Source: Streptomyces sp. AC555_RSS877
GTDB taxonomy: Bacteria; Actinomycetota; Actinomycetes; Streptomycetales; Streptomycetaceae
Direction: 5' to 3'
Assembly (NCBI RefSeq): GCF_019049245.1
Contig: NZ_JAGMUK010000039.1
Location: 1 to 64,000 of the forward strand
Length of the DNA: 64,000 bases
The notes below the pieces were generated by a model. That model was not told the origin of the DNA. It worked only from the letters and a program-made list of their open reading frames with translations, and made no database searches. Both the position numbers and the translations under genes were made by a program. This document shows, in pieces, positions 15,664-30,300 of the stretch (position 1 is the first letter of the stretch; every line of letters begins with the position of its first letter).

Positions 15664-16377
15664 ATGGCGGGTTCGGACAGCACAGTGGGCCACACCGTGG
15701 GCACCACGCCCCACACCTTCCTGGTCGCCGCGAACAACCCCGTCCCGGTGTCCGACGCACAGGCACTCGGGCTGCCGGCCGACGCCGAGATGACGTCGAC
15801 GATCCGGCTGGCGACCGCCCGCCGCCCCGAGGACACCCCGCTGGCCCGGGTCTTCGCGGCGCGCTCCGCACCACGCCGGAGCCGCAGCACTCCCCCGCCC
15901 TTCTGGCTCCACGGCGGGCCGGACGGCAGGCCGTGGTGTTCCGTCCACCCGGCCGCTCCGGACACCCACGACGTCCACACACCCGACGGCGCTCTCCTGG
16001 CGCGGATCAGCCGCCGCCCCGGCCGCCTGCTGCCCTGGCCCCGACGCGTCCGCTGGTCCGTGCGGTTCACCGACACCCCACGGCAGGTCACGGGCAAGGA
16101 GGGCACCTGGTACTCGTGGCTCGTCCACGTGGTGACCGCGCCCGCCTGGATCCTCTTCACGCTCTTCGCTCTGCTGTACGCCTTCTTCGACGGCACCACG
16201 GACGACCACTCGTTCTCACAACCGGCCCGGACCCGCTGGCTCACCCCCGGCGCCGGCACGCTCCTGGACTACCGGGGCGTCCGCGAGGTCTACCGCCTCG
16301 CCCCTCGGGGCCTGGACGTCCGGCTCGCCTACGCTCTGGCGGTCCTCCAGACCTGGGAGCGCAAGCGCGGAGCGTGA
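15664..16377 (+). CDS. hypothetical protein with one hydrophobic segment
   Basis: A 237-residue protein that I do not recognise by family. Residues 1-145 are soluble with many Pro and Arg. Residues about 149-177 (SWLVHVVTAPAWILFTLFALLYAFF) form one probable membrane segment. The C-terminal 60 residues look soluble again and contain YRGVREVYRLAPRGLDVRLAYALAVLQTW. The ATG has GGGGAG about 11 nt before it. It reads towards the acyltransferase gene, with the stops 3 bp apart. It lies in the short accessory island between the S10 and str operons. Codon bias looks like the neighbouring genes. Confidence 0.75.
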   Translation: MAGSDSTVGHTVGTTPHTFLVAANNPVPVSDAQALGLPADAEMTSTIRLATARRPEDTPLARVFAARSAPRRSRSTPPPFWLHGGPDGRPWCSVHPAAPDTHDVHTPDGALLARISRRPGRLLPWPRRVRWSVRFTDTPRQVTGKEGTWYSWLVHVVTAPAWILFTLFALLYAFFDGTTDDHSFSQPARTRWLTPGAGTLLDYRGVREVYRLAPRGLDVRLAYALAVLQTWERKRGA

Positions 16378-16380
16378 GGC

Positions 16381-17607
16381 TCAGGCCGGTCCCCGGGCGT
16401 TCCGCATCCGCGCGAACGACGTGTCCAGCCCCCGCTTCAGCACCCCGGCCACCGGCCGCTCCACGAACCGGTGCACCAGCCAGCTCAGCACCAGGAACCC
16501 GGCGAGCACCACACACACCAGCACCCGGGCGTCCATCGTGTCCCGCAAACGGTTGATCAGCGTCGTACCGGCCGCGTAGTGCGTCAGGTACAGCGGATAC
16601 GTCAACGCACCCGCCGTTACCAGCCACTTCCCTCGCACGCGGTCCGTCGCGCCGAGCGCGATGGCGACCATGGCCAGCAGGAACACGGTGAAGATCAGCA
16701 CGCTCCCCCGCCAGCCGGAGACGTGCTCCACCTCGTCGATCCTCAGGCCCAGCTCCCGCTGTCCCATCAGCCACGCCATCGCGAGGATGCCCCACAACAA
16801 CAGGTCCTGACCGAAGCGGTGCATCAGGTAGAGGGCGAGGCCGGCGATGAAGTACCAGGCACCGTCGGGGTTGGCCAGCAGTTCCAGCAGGGGCAGCCCG
16901 GACACCGGCGCGAGCATCGCGGCGGCACCCCAGACGCAGCAGAAGACGACGACCTTCCGGTACGTCAGCCCGGTGGCGACGACGAGGAGGAAGAGCAGGT
17001 AGAACCGCAGCTCCGACCAGAGGGTCCAGTAGACGCCGTCGACGTTCATGACACCCGAACCGGACTGCAGCATCGTGAGGTTGAGGAGTACGTCCCGCGC
17101 GCGCAGGCGGTCCCAGACGCCTGGCAGTGCCACCAGTACCGCCGTGGTGAAGGCGACGGCGAACCAGTACGCGGGGTAGAGCCGCATCACCCGCGACACG
17201 AAGAACTGCCGCGGGGAGCGCCCCCAGCACGACATGCAGATCACGAAGCCGCTGATCACGAAGAAGATCTCGACGCCGATCCAGCCGTAGGAGGCGAAGC
17301 GGAACACCGTCGGCATGATGTCGGACACCGGCCGGTCCCAGATCGCGTTGCCCGGCTGGTCGACGCGGTGGGTGCCGGCGTAGTGGTGGACGGCGACCAT
17401 GAGGGCGGCCAGCAGCCGGATGCCGTCGATGGCGTACAGCCGGCGGCCCGCCCTCTCGCGCACGACAGCCCGGCGGCCCGCTCCGACGGGCCGCGGCGAG
17501 CGCCCCGTGGGCACGGCGAGCGGGGGCAAGGGCTGTTGCAGCGTGCCGCCCAGGCCCGCCGCCCGCGTCGGGATCGTCGTTCTGCCGTCCGCACCACGCA
17601 TCGGCAC
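16381..17607 (-). CDS. acyltransferase-3 family membrane protein (OafA/YrhL-like)
   Basis: A protein of about 408 residues with roughly ten hydrophobic segments. The first after the cytoplasmic Pro/Arg-rich tail is YAIDGIRLLAALMVAVHHYAG, carrying the expected His. It is followed by GWIGVEIFFVISGFVICMSCWG and SRVMRLYPAYWFAV, the family motifs. Members transfer acyl groups from inside to glycans or other envelope molecules; the substrate here cannot be told. The start is uncertain: GTG at 17605-17607 or ATG two codons later. Probably accessory, since it interrupts the space between two conserved ribosomal operons. Confidence 0.85.
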   Translation of the reverse strand: MPMRGADGRTTIPTRAAGLGGTLQQPLPPLAVPTGRSPRPVGAGRRAVVRERAGRRLYAIDGIRLLAALMVAVHHYAGTHRVDQPGNAIWDRPVSDIMPTVFRFASYGWIGVEIFFVISGFVICMSCWGRSPRQFFVSRVMRLYPAYWFAVAFTTAVLVALPGVWDRLRARDVLLNLTMLQSGSGVMNVDGVYWTLWSELRFYLLFLLVVATGLTYRKVVVFCCVWGAAAMLAPVSGLPLLELLANPDGAWYFIAGLALYLMHRFGQDLLLWGILAMAWLMGQRELGLRIDEVEHVSGWRGSVLIFTVFLLAMVAIALGATDRVRGKWLVTAGALTYPLYLTHYAAGTTLINRLRDTMDARVLVCVVLAGFLVLSWLVHRFVERPVAGVLKRGLDTSFARMRNARGPA

Positions 17608-17820
17608 CAGTCAGTCCGTCCTCATGGGAAAAGTCGAAGAACTCCGGCCGCCGCTCACGCTACGACCGCCACAACCACCCCACAGAGAACAGACGAGAAC
17701 ATTCCGTGCCACCGGCGCCGCGGAGTTGCCCGAAACCTCGCCGACGCGTCCCACAGCGTTCGGCAACACTTCACTTGCCTGCTCAGCCCTTGACGCCCAC
17801 GGCACTCGGGACAGCGAAGA

Positions 17821-17848
17821 GGCCCGTACGACCGAAGTCGTACGGGCC
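17821..17848 (-). terminator. terminator of the str operon after tuf
   Basis: GGCCCGTACGAC (17821-17832) pairs perfectly with GTCGTACGGGCC (17837-17848) around the CGAA tetraloop. It starts 46 bp after the tuf stop in the leftward direction. The 213 bp between it and the acyltransferase gene show no gene. Confidence 0.85.
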
Positions 17849-17893
17849 CCTTCAGGTGCTCGCTGCTGGAGCTACCAGGTCAGATCAACGGAC

Positions 17894-19087
<1,194 letters not shown>

Positions 19088-19165
19088 TGGGGTCCTCCTG
19101 GGAGTGGTTCTGGTACGCCTTACTTCATCGGCGCCAGGTGATCTTTGCTGGATGGCCCGGATCCC

Positions 19166-19203
19166 CGGGGCATTCCCTCCGCCATTTGCGGCGGAATGCC
19201 CCG
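19166..19203 (-). other. hairpin in the fusA-tuf spacer
   Basis: CGGGGCATT (19166-19174) pairs with AATGCCCCG (19195-19203), with an inner CCGCC/GGCGG helix and a bulge. It fills much of the 158-bp spacer. Just upstream on the minus strand is TTGACT (19215-19220), but no clear -10 follows at normal spacing. An internal promoter is therefore only suspected. Confidence 0.5.
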
Positions 19204-19245
19204 CGAGGCTCCGGAGTCAAGCCTACGGCGTGTGAACGCGGTGCG

Positions 19246-21375
19246 TTACTCGCCCTTGGCCTTCGCGATGATCTCCTCGGCGACGTTCCGCGGAACCTCG
19301 GCGTAGGAGTCGAACTGCATCGAGTAGCTTGCGCGACCCGAGGTCTTGCTGCGGAGGTCTCCGACGTAGCCGAACATCTCCGAGAGGGGCACGAGGCCCT
19401 TCACGACGCGGGCACCGGCCCGCTCCTCCATGGCCTGGATCTGACCACGGCGGGAGTTGATGTCGCCGATGACCTCACCCATGTAGTCCTCGGGCGTGGT
19501 GACCTCGACGGCCATCATGGGCTCGAGCAGCACGGGGCTGGCCTTGCGGGCGGCCTCCTTGAAGGCCTGCGAACCGGCGATCTTGAACGCGAGTTCGGAG
19601 GAGTCGACCTCGTGGTAGCCACCGTCGATCAGCGTGACGCGCACGCCGGTCATCTCGTAGCCGGCCAGGATGCCGAACTGCATGGCCTCCTGCGCACCGG
19701 CGTCCACCGACGGGATGTACTCCCGCGGGATACGGCCACCGGTGACCTTGTTCACGAACTCGTACGCCGGGCCGTCGGCCTCGGTGATGGGCTCGATCGC
19801 GATCTGCACCTTGGCGAACTGACCGGTACCACCGGTCTGCTTCTTGTGGGTGTAGTCCACGCGCTCGACGGCCTTACGGATCGTCTCACGGTAGGCGACC
19901 TGCGGCTTACCGACGTTGGCCTCGACCCTGAACTCGCGCTTCATACGGTCGACCAGCACCTCGAGGTGCAGCTCGCCCATACCGCCGAGGATGGTCTGGC
20001 CCGTCTCCTCGTCCGAGTGAACGTGGAAGGAGGGGTCCTCCTCCGCGAGACGCTGGATGGCTACACCCAGCTTCTCCTGGTCACCCTTGGACTTGGGCTC
20101 GATGGCGACCTGGATGACCGGCGCCGGGAAGTCCATGGACTCCAGGATCACCGGGTTCTTGTCATCGCAGAGCGTCTCACCGGTCGTGGTCTGCTTCAGC
20201 CCCATGACCGCGACGATGTCGCCGGCGCCCACCGCTTCGATCTCCTCACGCTTGTTCGCGTGCATACGGTAGATCTTGCCGATGCGCTCCTTCTTGCCCT
20301 TGACGGAGTTCAGCACGGCAGTGCCGGTCTCCAGGCGGCCCGAGTACACCCGGACGAAGGTGAGCTTGCCCAGGTGCGGGTCGCTCATGATCTTGAACGC
20401 GAGGGCGGACAGCGGCTCGTCCACGGACGGCTTGCGCTTGACGACCAGCTCGGGGTCCTTCACGTCGTGGCCTTCGATGGCCTCGACGTCGAGCGGGGTC
20501 GGCAGGTAGCGCACGACCGCGTCGAGCAGGGGCTGGACGCCCTTGTTCTTGAACGCGGTACCGCAGAACACCGGGGTGACCGTGACGCCGTCGGACTTGC
20601 CGGACGCGATGGTGATGCGACGGATCGCGGCGTACAGCTGCTCCTCGGTGGGCTCCTGGCCCTCCAGGAAGAGCTCCATGATCTCGTCGTCGTTCTCCGC
20701 GACGGTCTCGACCAGCCGGCCGCGGTACTCCTCGGCAGCCTCGGCGTGCGTGGCGGGGATGTCGACGACGTCGTACATCTCGCCCTTCGCCGCCTCGGCG
20801 GACCACACGAGCGCCTTCATGCGGACCAGGTCCACAACGCCCTTGAAGTCCATCTCGGCACCGATGGGCAGCTGCATGATGATCGGAACGGCACCGAGCC
20901 GGTCCTTGATCATGTCCACACAACGGTGGAACTCAGCGCCGGTGCGGTCCAGCTTGTTCACGAAGCAGATGCGCGGCACGCCGTAACGGTCGGCCTGACG
21001 CCACACCGTCTCGGACTGCGGCTCGACACCGGCGACACCGTCGAACACCGTGACGGCACCGTCGAGGACGCGCAGCGAGCGCTCCACCTCGACCGTGAAG
21101 TCGACGTGGCCCGGGGTGTCGATGATGTTGATCGTGTAGTCGTTGTCCTCAAGCGGCCAGTGACAGGTGGTGGCAGCAGAGGTGATCGTGATGCCACGCT
21201 CCTGCTCCTGCTCCATCCAGTCCATGGTGGCAGCGCCGTCGTGGACCTCACCGATCTTGTAGCTGACGCCGGTGTAGAAGAGGATCCGCTCGGTGGTGGT
21301 CGTCTTGCCCGCGTCGATGTGGGCCATGATCCCGATGTTGCGGACCTTGGCCAGGTCAAGTGAAGTGGTAGCCAT
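19246..21375 (-). CDS. fusA: elongation factor G
   Basis: A 709-residue five-domain GTPase that drives translocation and, with RRF, ribosome recycling. MAHIDAGKTTTTERILFYTG (G1), DTPGHVDFTVEVERSLRVLDGAV (G3) and NKLDRTGAEFHRC (G4) are intact, as is the C-terminal domain IV-V region PVLLEPMMAVEVTTPEDYMGEVIGDIN. It lies between rpsG (39 bp upstream) and tuf, the standard str order. Confidence 0.98.
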   Translation of the reverse strand: MATTSLDLAKVRNIGIMAHIDAGKTTTTERILFYTGVSYKIGEVHDGAATMDWMEQEQERGITITSAATTCHWPLEDNDYTINIIDTPGHVDFTVEVERSLRVLDGAVTVFDGVAGVEPQSETVWRQADRYGVPRICFVNKLDRTGAEFHRCVDMIKDRLGAVPIIMQLPIGAEMDFKGVVDLVRMKALVWSAEAAKGEMYDVVDIPATHAEAAEEYRGRLVETVAENDDEIMELFLEGQEPTEEQLYAAIRRITIASGKSDGVTVTPVFCGTAFKNKGVQPLLDAVVRYLPTPLDVEAIEGHDVKDPELVVKRKPSVDEPLSALAFKIMSDPHLGKLTFVRVYSGRLETGTAVLNSVKGKKERIGKIYRMHANKREEIEAVGAGDIVAVMGLKQTTTGETLCDDKNPVILESMDFPAPVIQVAIEPKSKGDQEKLGVAIQRLAEEDPSFHVHSDEETGQTILGGMGELHLEVLVDRMKREFRVEANVGKPQVAYRETIRKAVERVDYTHKKQTGGTGQFAKVQIAIEPITEADGPAYEFVNKVTGGRIPREYIPSVDAGAQEAMQFGILAGYEMTGVRVTLIDGGYHEVDSSELAFKIAGSQAFKEAARKASPVLLEPMMAVEVTTPEDYMGEVIGDINSRRGQIQAMEERAGARVVKGLVPLSEMFGYVGDLRSKTSGRASYSMQFDSYAEVPRNVAEEIIAKAKGE

Positions 21376-21414
21376 AAGGCTTTCGTCTTCTCTCGGTCTC
21401 GATGTGGGTAGCGA

Positions 21415-21885
21415 CTACCAGCGGTAGTGCGCGAAGGCCTTGTTGGACTCGGCCATCTTGTGGGTGTCCTCGCGCTTCTTCACAGCGGCACCAAGGCCGT
21501 TGGAGGCGTCGAGAAGCTCGTTGAGCAGACGCTCGGTCATGGTCTTCTCGCGACGGGCGCGGGAGTAACCGACCAGCCAGCGCAGCGCGAGCGTGTTGGC
21601 GCGACCGGGCTTGACCTCGATCGGAACCTGGTACGTCGCACCGCCGACTCGGCGGGACTTGACCTCGAGGGTCGGCTTGATGTTCTCCAGCGCGCGCTTC
21701 AGCGTGATGACCGGGTCATTGCTGGTCTTCTCGCGCAGGCCCTCCATGGCGCCGTACACGATGCGCTCGGCGGTGGAGCGCTTGCCGTTCAGCAGCACCT
21801 TGTTGATGAGGGAGGTCACCAGAGGAGAACCGTAGACCGGGTCGATGATGACCGGGCGCTTCGGGGCGGGGCCCTTACGAGGCAT
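21415..21885 (-). CDS. rpsG: 30S ribosomal protein S7
   Basis: A 156-residue S7, which nucleates the 30S head and in E. coli represses the str operon. MPRKGPAPKR, GSPLVTSLINKVLLNGKRSTAERIVYGAME and ALRWLVGYSRARREKTMTERLLNELLDA are family signatures. It starts 3 bp after rpsL and is followed by fusA. Confidence 0.98.
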   Translation of the reverse strand: MPRKGPAPKRPVIIDPVYGSPLVTSLINKVLLNGKRSTAERIVYGAMEGLREKTSNDPVITLKRALENIKPTLEVKSRRVGGATYQVPIEVKPGRANTLALRWLVGYSRARREKTMTERLLNELLDASNGLGAAVKKREDTHKMAESNKAFAHYRW

Positions 21886-21888
21886 TTT

Positions 21889-22260
21889 CTACTTCTCCTT
21901 CTTGGCGCCGTAGCGGCTGCGGGCCTGCTTGCGGTTCTTGACACCCTGGGTGTCGAGCGAACCGCGGATGATCTTGTAGCGAACACCGGGCAGGTCCTTC
22001 ACACGACCGCCACGCACGAGCACGATGGAGTGCTCCTGCAGGTTGTGTCCCTCACCCGGAATGTAAGCGGTGACCTCGATCCCGCTGGTCAGACGCACAC
22101 GCGCGACCTTACGCAGGGCCGAGTTCGGCTTCTTCGGGGTGGTCGTGAACACACGCGTGCAGACGCCGCGACGCTGAGGGGAACCCTCGAGTGCGGGCGT
22201 CTTGTTCTTCTCGACCTTGTCCTGCCGGCCCTTCCGGACCAGCTGCTGGATCGTAGGCAC
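21889..22260 (-). CDS. rpsL: 30S ribosomal protein S12
   Basis: A 123-residue S12, central to decoding accuracy. The GTG at 22258-22260 (VPTIQQLVRKGRQDK) is used, with GGAG at good spacing. The open frame upstream lacks homology. The streptomycin-related sites are wild type: TTTPKKPNSALRK around Lys43 and GGRVKDLPGVRY around Lys88, so no rpsL resistance allele is visible. First gene of the str operon, with a leader of about 190 nt. Confidence 0.98.
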   Translation of the reverse strand: MPTIQQLVRKGRQDKVEKNKTPALEGSPQRRGVCTRVFTTTPKKPNSALRKVARVRLTSGIEVTAYIPGEGHNLQEHSIVLVRGGRVKDLPGVRYKIIRGSLDTQGVKNRKQARSRYGAKKEK

Positions 22261-22307
22261 TACTTCTCCGGTTTCTGTGTGCCGAATGGTGAAGCTAACC
22301 TGGAACA

Positions 22308-22335
22308 TCTCCGACCCACGCGGTCGGGTGTGTCG
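22308..22335 (-). promoter_or_regulatory. 28-nt hairpin element in the rpsL leader (copy 2)
   Basis: Identical over 28 nt to 15244-15271 in the rpsJ leader and in the same orientation, 48 nt before the rpsL start. It forms the same CCGACC/GGUCGG hairpin with a GCGUG loop. Flanking bases differ between the two leaders. Confidence 0.6.
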
Positions 22336-22455
22336 AATACTGCAGACCCCCGCCGCAAGGCAGAAAGAGCGCAGATTACGGTGGCCAGTGACGGCTCCCT
22401 ATGTGCGGTTGAAGGCACGCACGAGAGCCAGGGCACACCCCAGGCACAAGGTCTG

Positions 22456-22484
22456 AGCGTACCTAGCTCATTCGCTGCGGTCAA
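22456..22484 (-). promoter_or_regulatory. candidate str operon promoter
   Basis: On the minus strand TTGACC (22479-22484), a 17-bp spacer and TACGCT (22456-22461). This is a near-ideal HrdB-type promoter, about 195 bp before the rpsL GTG. Within the 378-bp gap 22261-22638 there is also a weak GC-rich hairpin at 22599-22619 that could end the DUF1707 transcript. Confidence 0.65.
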
Positions 22485-22638
22485 AACAAATGGGGCCCAC
22501 CCGCATACCCAAGCGGCGCATCTCATACTCACGCACCGTCCGTGATCTTCGAATCGACGATCCGGACCATCCGCGAGGGCCGTTCCCGATCTTCGAACCG
22601 CGGCCTCACGGAAGCCGCGCACGCCGCCCCGCGGGCAC

Positions 22639-23181
22639 TCAGCCGGTCGCCAGGGCCACCACGAACAACAGTGCCAGTACGGCGGCCCAGACCGCGGTGG
22701 ACAGCCAGCCCAGCGCCAGTCCGGTCAGCGCGAGCCCGTCCCCGCCCTCCCCCGTGCGCTGGATCTCCGCACGCGCCGCATGCCCCAGGACCACCGCCGG
22801 GATACCGGTGAGCCCGAACGTGGGCAGACAGAGCACACCGCAGAGCGCCGATCCGACCGCCTTCCCGTTCGTCCGCGGCCGCGCCACCGGCACGAACGTC
22901 CCCGGCACGGCCGGCACACCCGCCGGCTGCGGTACGGGCCCCTGAGGCAGGTCCGCGACCACCAACGCCAGCTCCCCGACCGTACGAGCCGCGTAGGCCC
23001 GCGCCACCCGCCGGTCGAACTCGGACTTCTCCAGCCGGCCCTCGCCATAGCCCGCTCTGAGCACGTCCACGGCACGCTCCCGATCGGCGTGCGAGGCGAG
23101 CATGGACGGGGCGCTGTGGCCCTGCCAGGGCTGCGGAAGGCCCTGTCCAGGCTGCCAGGGCTGCCACGACGGATTCGACAC
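22639..23181 (-). CDS. DUF1707 / DUF4190-type membrane protein
   Basis: A 180-residue protein. Residues about 30-80 contain the DUF1707 motif (ASHADRERAVDVLRAGYGEGRLEKSEFDRRVARAYAARTVGELALVVADLP). A Pro-rich linker follows, then two hydrophobic segments in the last 75 residues, the second being LSTAVWAAVLALLFVVALATG. The start is the GTG at 23179-23181, supported by GGAGG at 6-7 nt; longer forms lack a ribosome site. Such small membrane proteins are frequent in streptomycetes and have no firm function. It sits between rpoC and rpsL on the same strand. Confidence 0.85.
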   Translation of the reverse strand: MSNPSWQPWQPGQGLPQPWQGHSAPSMLASHADRERAVDVLRAGYGEGRLEKSEFDRRVARAYAARTVGELALVVADLPQGPVPQPAGVPAVPGTFVPVARPRTNGKAVGSALCGVLCLPTFGLTGIPAVVLGHAARAEIQRTGEGGDGLALTGLALGWLSTAVWAAVLALLFVVALATG

Positions 23182-23260
23182 CGAGCACCTCCCCGATCCC
23201 CGAGGTCCCTCCATGATGCGCCGAACCGCCACGTCCGGCACAGACCACGTCACCGGACAC

Positions 23261-23300
23261 GCCGAGGGGCGGCCACCCCGGAAGGTGACCGCCCCTCGGC
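23261..23300 (-). terminator. terminator of rpoBC
   Basis: GCCGAGGGGCGG (23261-23272) pairs with CCGCCCCTCGGC (23289-23300), continued by a CACC/GGTG inner helix after one mismatch. It starts 16 bp after the rpoC stop. Confidence 0.85.
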
Positions 23301-23316
23301 TCAACCTGCGCGCCTA

Positions 23317-27216
<3,900 letters not shown>

Positions 27217-27275
27217 TATGCGTCAATCCCTCTCAGGGTTGTAAGTCATGGGGTCTGATACGGGGGTCCTGGGGC

Positions 27276-27302
27276 CGGAGGCCTTCATGGCGAAGGCCTC
27301 CG
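27276..27302 (-). other. hairpin between rpoB and rpoC
   Basis: CGGAGGCCTTC (27276-27286) pairs perfectly with GAAGGCCTCCG (27292-27302) around a 5-nt loop, starting 8 bp after the rpoB stop. There is no T-run. An RNase processing site or a partial attenuator between the two large subunit genes is likely. Confidence 0.55.
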
Positions 27303-27310
27303 AACTCCCG

Positions 27311-30300
27311 TCAGACCTCTTCGACGCTGCTCGGCTCACGCCGGGACAGGTCGATGCCAAGCTCCTCCGCAGCGCGGAAGACGTCCTCGTCGGTGTCGCG
27401 CATCTCGATGGACATGCCGTCCGAGGACAGCACCTCCACGTTGAGGCACAGGGACTGCATCTCCTTGATGAGCACCTTGAAGGACTCGGGGATGCCGGGC
27501 TCGGGAATGTTCTCGCCCTTGACGATGGCCTCGTAGACCTTCACGCGGCCGGTGACGTCGTCGGACTTGATGGTCAGCAGCTCCTGGAGTGCGTACGCGG
27601 CGCCATAAGCCTCCAGCGCCCACACCTCCATCTCACCGAAGCGCTGGCCACCGAACTGGGCCTTACCACCCAGCGGCTGCTGGGTGATCATCGAGTACGG
27701 ACCGGTCGACCGGGCGTGCAGCTTGTCGTCGACCAGGTGGTGGAGCTTGAGGATGTACATGTAACCGACCGAGATCGGCTCCGGGAACGGCTCGCCGGAG
27801 CGGCCGTCGAACATCCTCGCCTTACCGGTCGGCTGCACCATGCGCTCGCCGTCGCGGTTCGGGATGGTGTGCTGCAGCAGACCCGCGAGCTCGTCCTCAC
27901 GCGCACCGTCGAAGACGGGGGTGGCGACGTTCGTGCCCGGGTCGACCTGGTCGGCGCCGATGACCTGCAGGCGCTTCGCCCAGTCCTCACCGAGGCCGGA
28001 GACGTCCCAGCCGCGGCTGGCGAGCCATCCGAGGTGGATCTCCAGCACCTGTCCCGGGTTCATTCGGGACGGCACACCCAGCGGGTTCAGGATGATGTCG
28101 ACCGGGGTCCCGTCCTCGAGGAACGGCATGTCCTCGATGGGCAGGATCTTGGAGATGACGCCCTTGTTGCCGTGACGGCCGGCGAGCTTGTCACCGTCCG
28201 TGATCTTGCGCTTCTGCGCCACGTAGACACGAACCAGCTGGTTCACGCCCGGCGGCAGCTCGTCGCCTTCCTCACGGTCGAAGACGCGGACGCCGATGAC
28301 CTTGCCGATCTCGCCGTGCGGCACCTTCAGCGAGGTGTCGCGCACCTCGCGCGCCTTCTCACCGAAGATCGCACGGAGCAGGCGCTCCTCCGGGGTCAGC
28401 TCGGTCTCGCCCTTGGGCGTGACCTTGCCGACCAGGATGTCGCCGGCGACGACCTCGGCACCGATACGGATGATGCCGCGCTCGTCGAGGTCGGCGAGGA
28501 CCTCCTCGGAGACGTTCGGGATGTCCCGGGTGATCTCCTCCGGGCCGAGCTTGGTGTCACGGGCGTCGACCTCGTGCTCCTCGATGTGGATCGAGGAGAG
28601 GACGTCGTCCTGCACGAGGCGCTGCGACAGGATGATCGCGTCCTCGTAGTTGTGACCCTCCCACGGCATGAACGCCACGAGCAGGTTCTTGCCCAGCGCC
28701 ATCTCGCCGTTCTCGGTGGCCGGACCGTCGGCCAGGACCTGGCCGTCGATGATCCGGTCGCCCTCGTTGACGATGACCTTCTGGTTGACCGAGGTGCCCT
28801 GGTTGGAACGGGCGAACTTGGCCAGGCGGTACGTGATGTACGTGCCGTCGTCGTTGGCGGTGGTGATGTAGTCCGCGGAGACCTCCTGGACCACACCCGC
28901 CTTCTCGGCCTTGACCACGTCGCCGGCGTCGACCGCGGAGCGGTACTCCATGCCGGTGCCGACGAGCGGGGACTCGGACTTGATGAGCGGCACGGCCTGA
29001 CGCATCATGTTCGCGCCCATGAGGGCACGGTTGGCGTCGTCGTGCTCGAGGAACGGGATCATGGCGGTCGCGACCGACACCATCTGGCGCGGCGAGACGT
29101 CCATGTAGTCCACGTCGTCACCGGGGACGTAGTCGACCTCGCCGCCACGACGGCGGACCAGGACGCGGTTCTCGGTGAAACGCATGTCGTCATTGAGCGT
29201 GGCGTTGGCCTGCGCGATGACGAATCGGTCCTCTTCGTCGGCCGTCAGGTAGTCGACCTCGTCGGTGACGACACCGTCGGTGACCCGGCGGTACGGCGTC
29301 TCCACGAAACCGAACGCGTTGACGCGGCCGTAGGAGGCGAGCGAGCCGATCAGACCGATGTTCGGGCCTTCAGGCGTCTCGATCGGGCACATGCGGCCGT
29401 AGTGGGACGGGTGCACGTCACGGACCTCGAAGCCGGCCCGCTCACGGGAGAGACCACCCGGGCCGAGCGCCGACAGACGGCGCTTGTGGGTGAGACCCGA
29501 CAGCGGGTTGTTCTGGTCCATGAACTGCGACAGCTGGCTGGTGCCGAAGAACTCCTTGATGGAGGCGACGACCGGCCGGATGTTGATCAGGGTCTGCGGC
29601 GTGATCGCCTCGACGTCCTGGGTCGTCATGCGCTCGCGGACGACTCGCTCCATACGCGCCAGACCCGTACGGACCTGGTTCTGGATGAGCTCGCCGACGC
29701 TGCGCAGACGACGGTTGCCGAAGTGGTCGATGTCGTCGGTCTCGACGACGATCGTCGTGCCGTTGTCAGTGGCCGTCTCGGTCTCGCCGGCGTGCAGCTT
29801 CACCAGGTACTTGATCGTCGAGATGACGTCCTCGACGGTCAGGACACCCGCGTTCAGCGGAGCGTCCCCACCCAGCTTCTTGTTGACCTTGTAGCGGCCG
29901 ACCTTGGCCAGGTCGTAGCGCTTGGGGTTGAAGTAGAGGTTCTCGAGCAGGGTCTGCGCGGCCTCACGCGTCGGGGGCTCGCCCGGACGCAGCTTGCGGT
30001 AGATGTCGAGCAGCGCGTCGTCCTGGCCCTGGGTGTGGTCCTTCTCCAGGGTGGCGCGCATGGACTCGTACTCGCCGAACTCCTCGAGGATCTGCTCGGT
30101 GGTCCAGCCGAGAGCCTTGAGCAGGACGGTGACGGACTGCTTGCGCTTGCGGTCGATGCGCACACCGACCATGTCGCGCTTGTCGATCTCCATCTCCAGC
30201 CAGGCACCCCGGGACGGGATGATCTTGGCGGAGAAGATGTCCTTGTCGGACGTCTTGTCGATGGAGGAGTCGAAGTAGACGCCGGGCGAGCGGACCAGCT

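Noticed and set aside
21889..22260. Streptomycin-resistance type rpsL
   Set aside because: Lysines corresponding to positions 43 and 88 are present.
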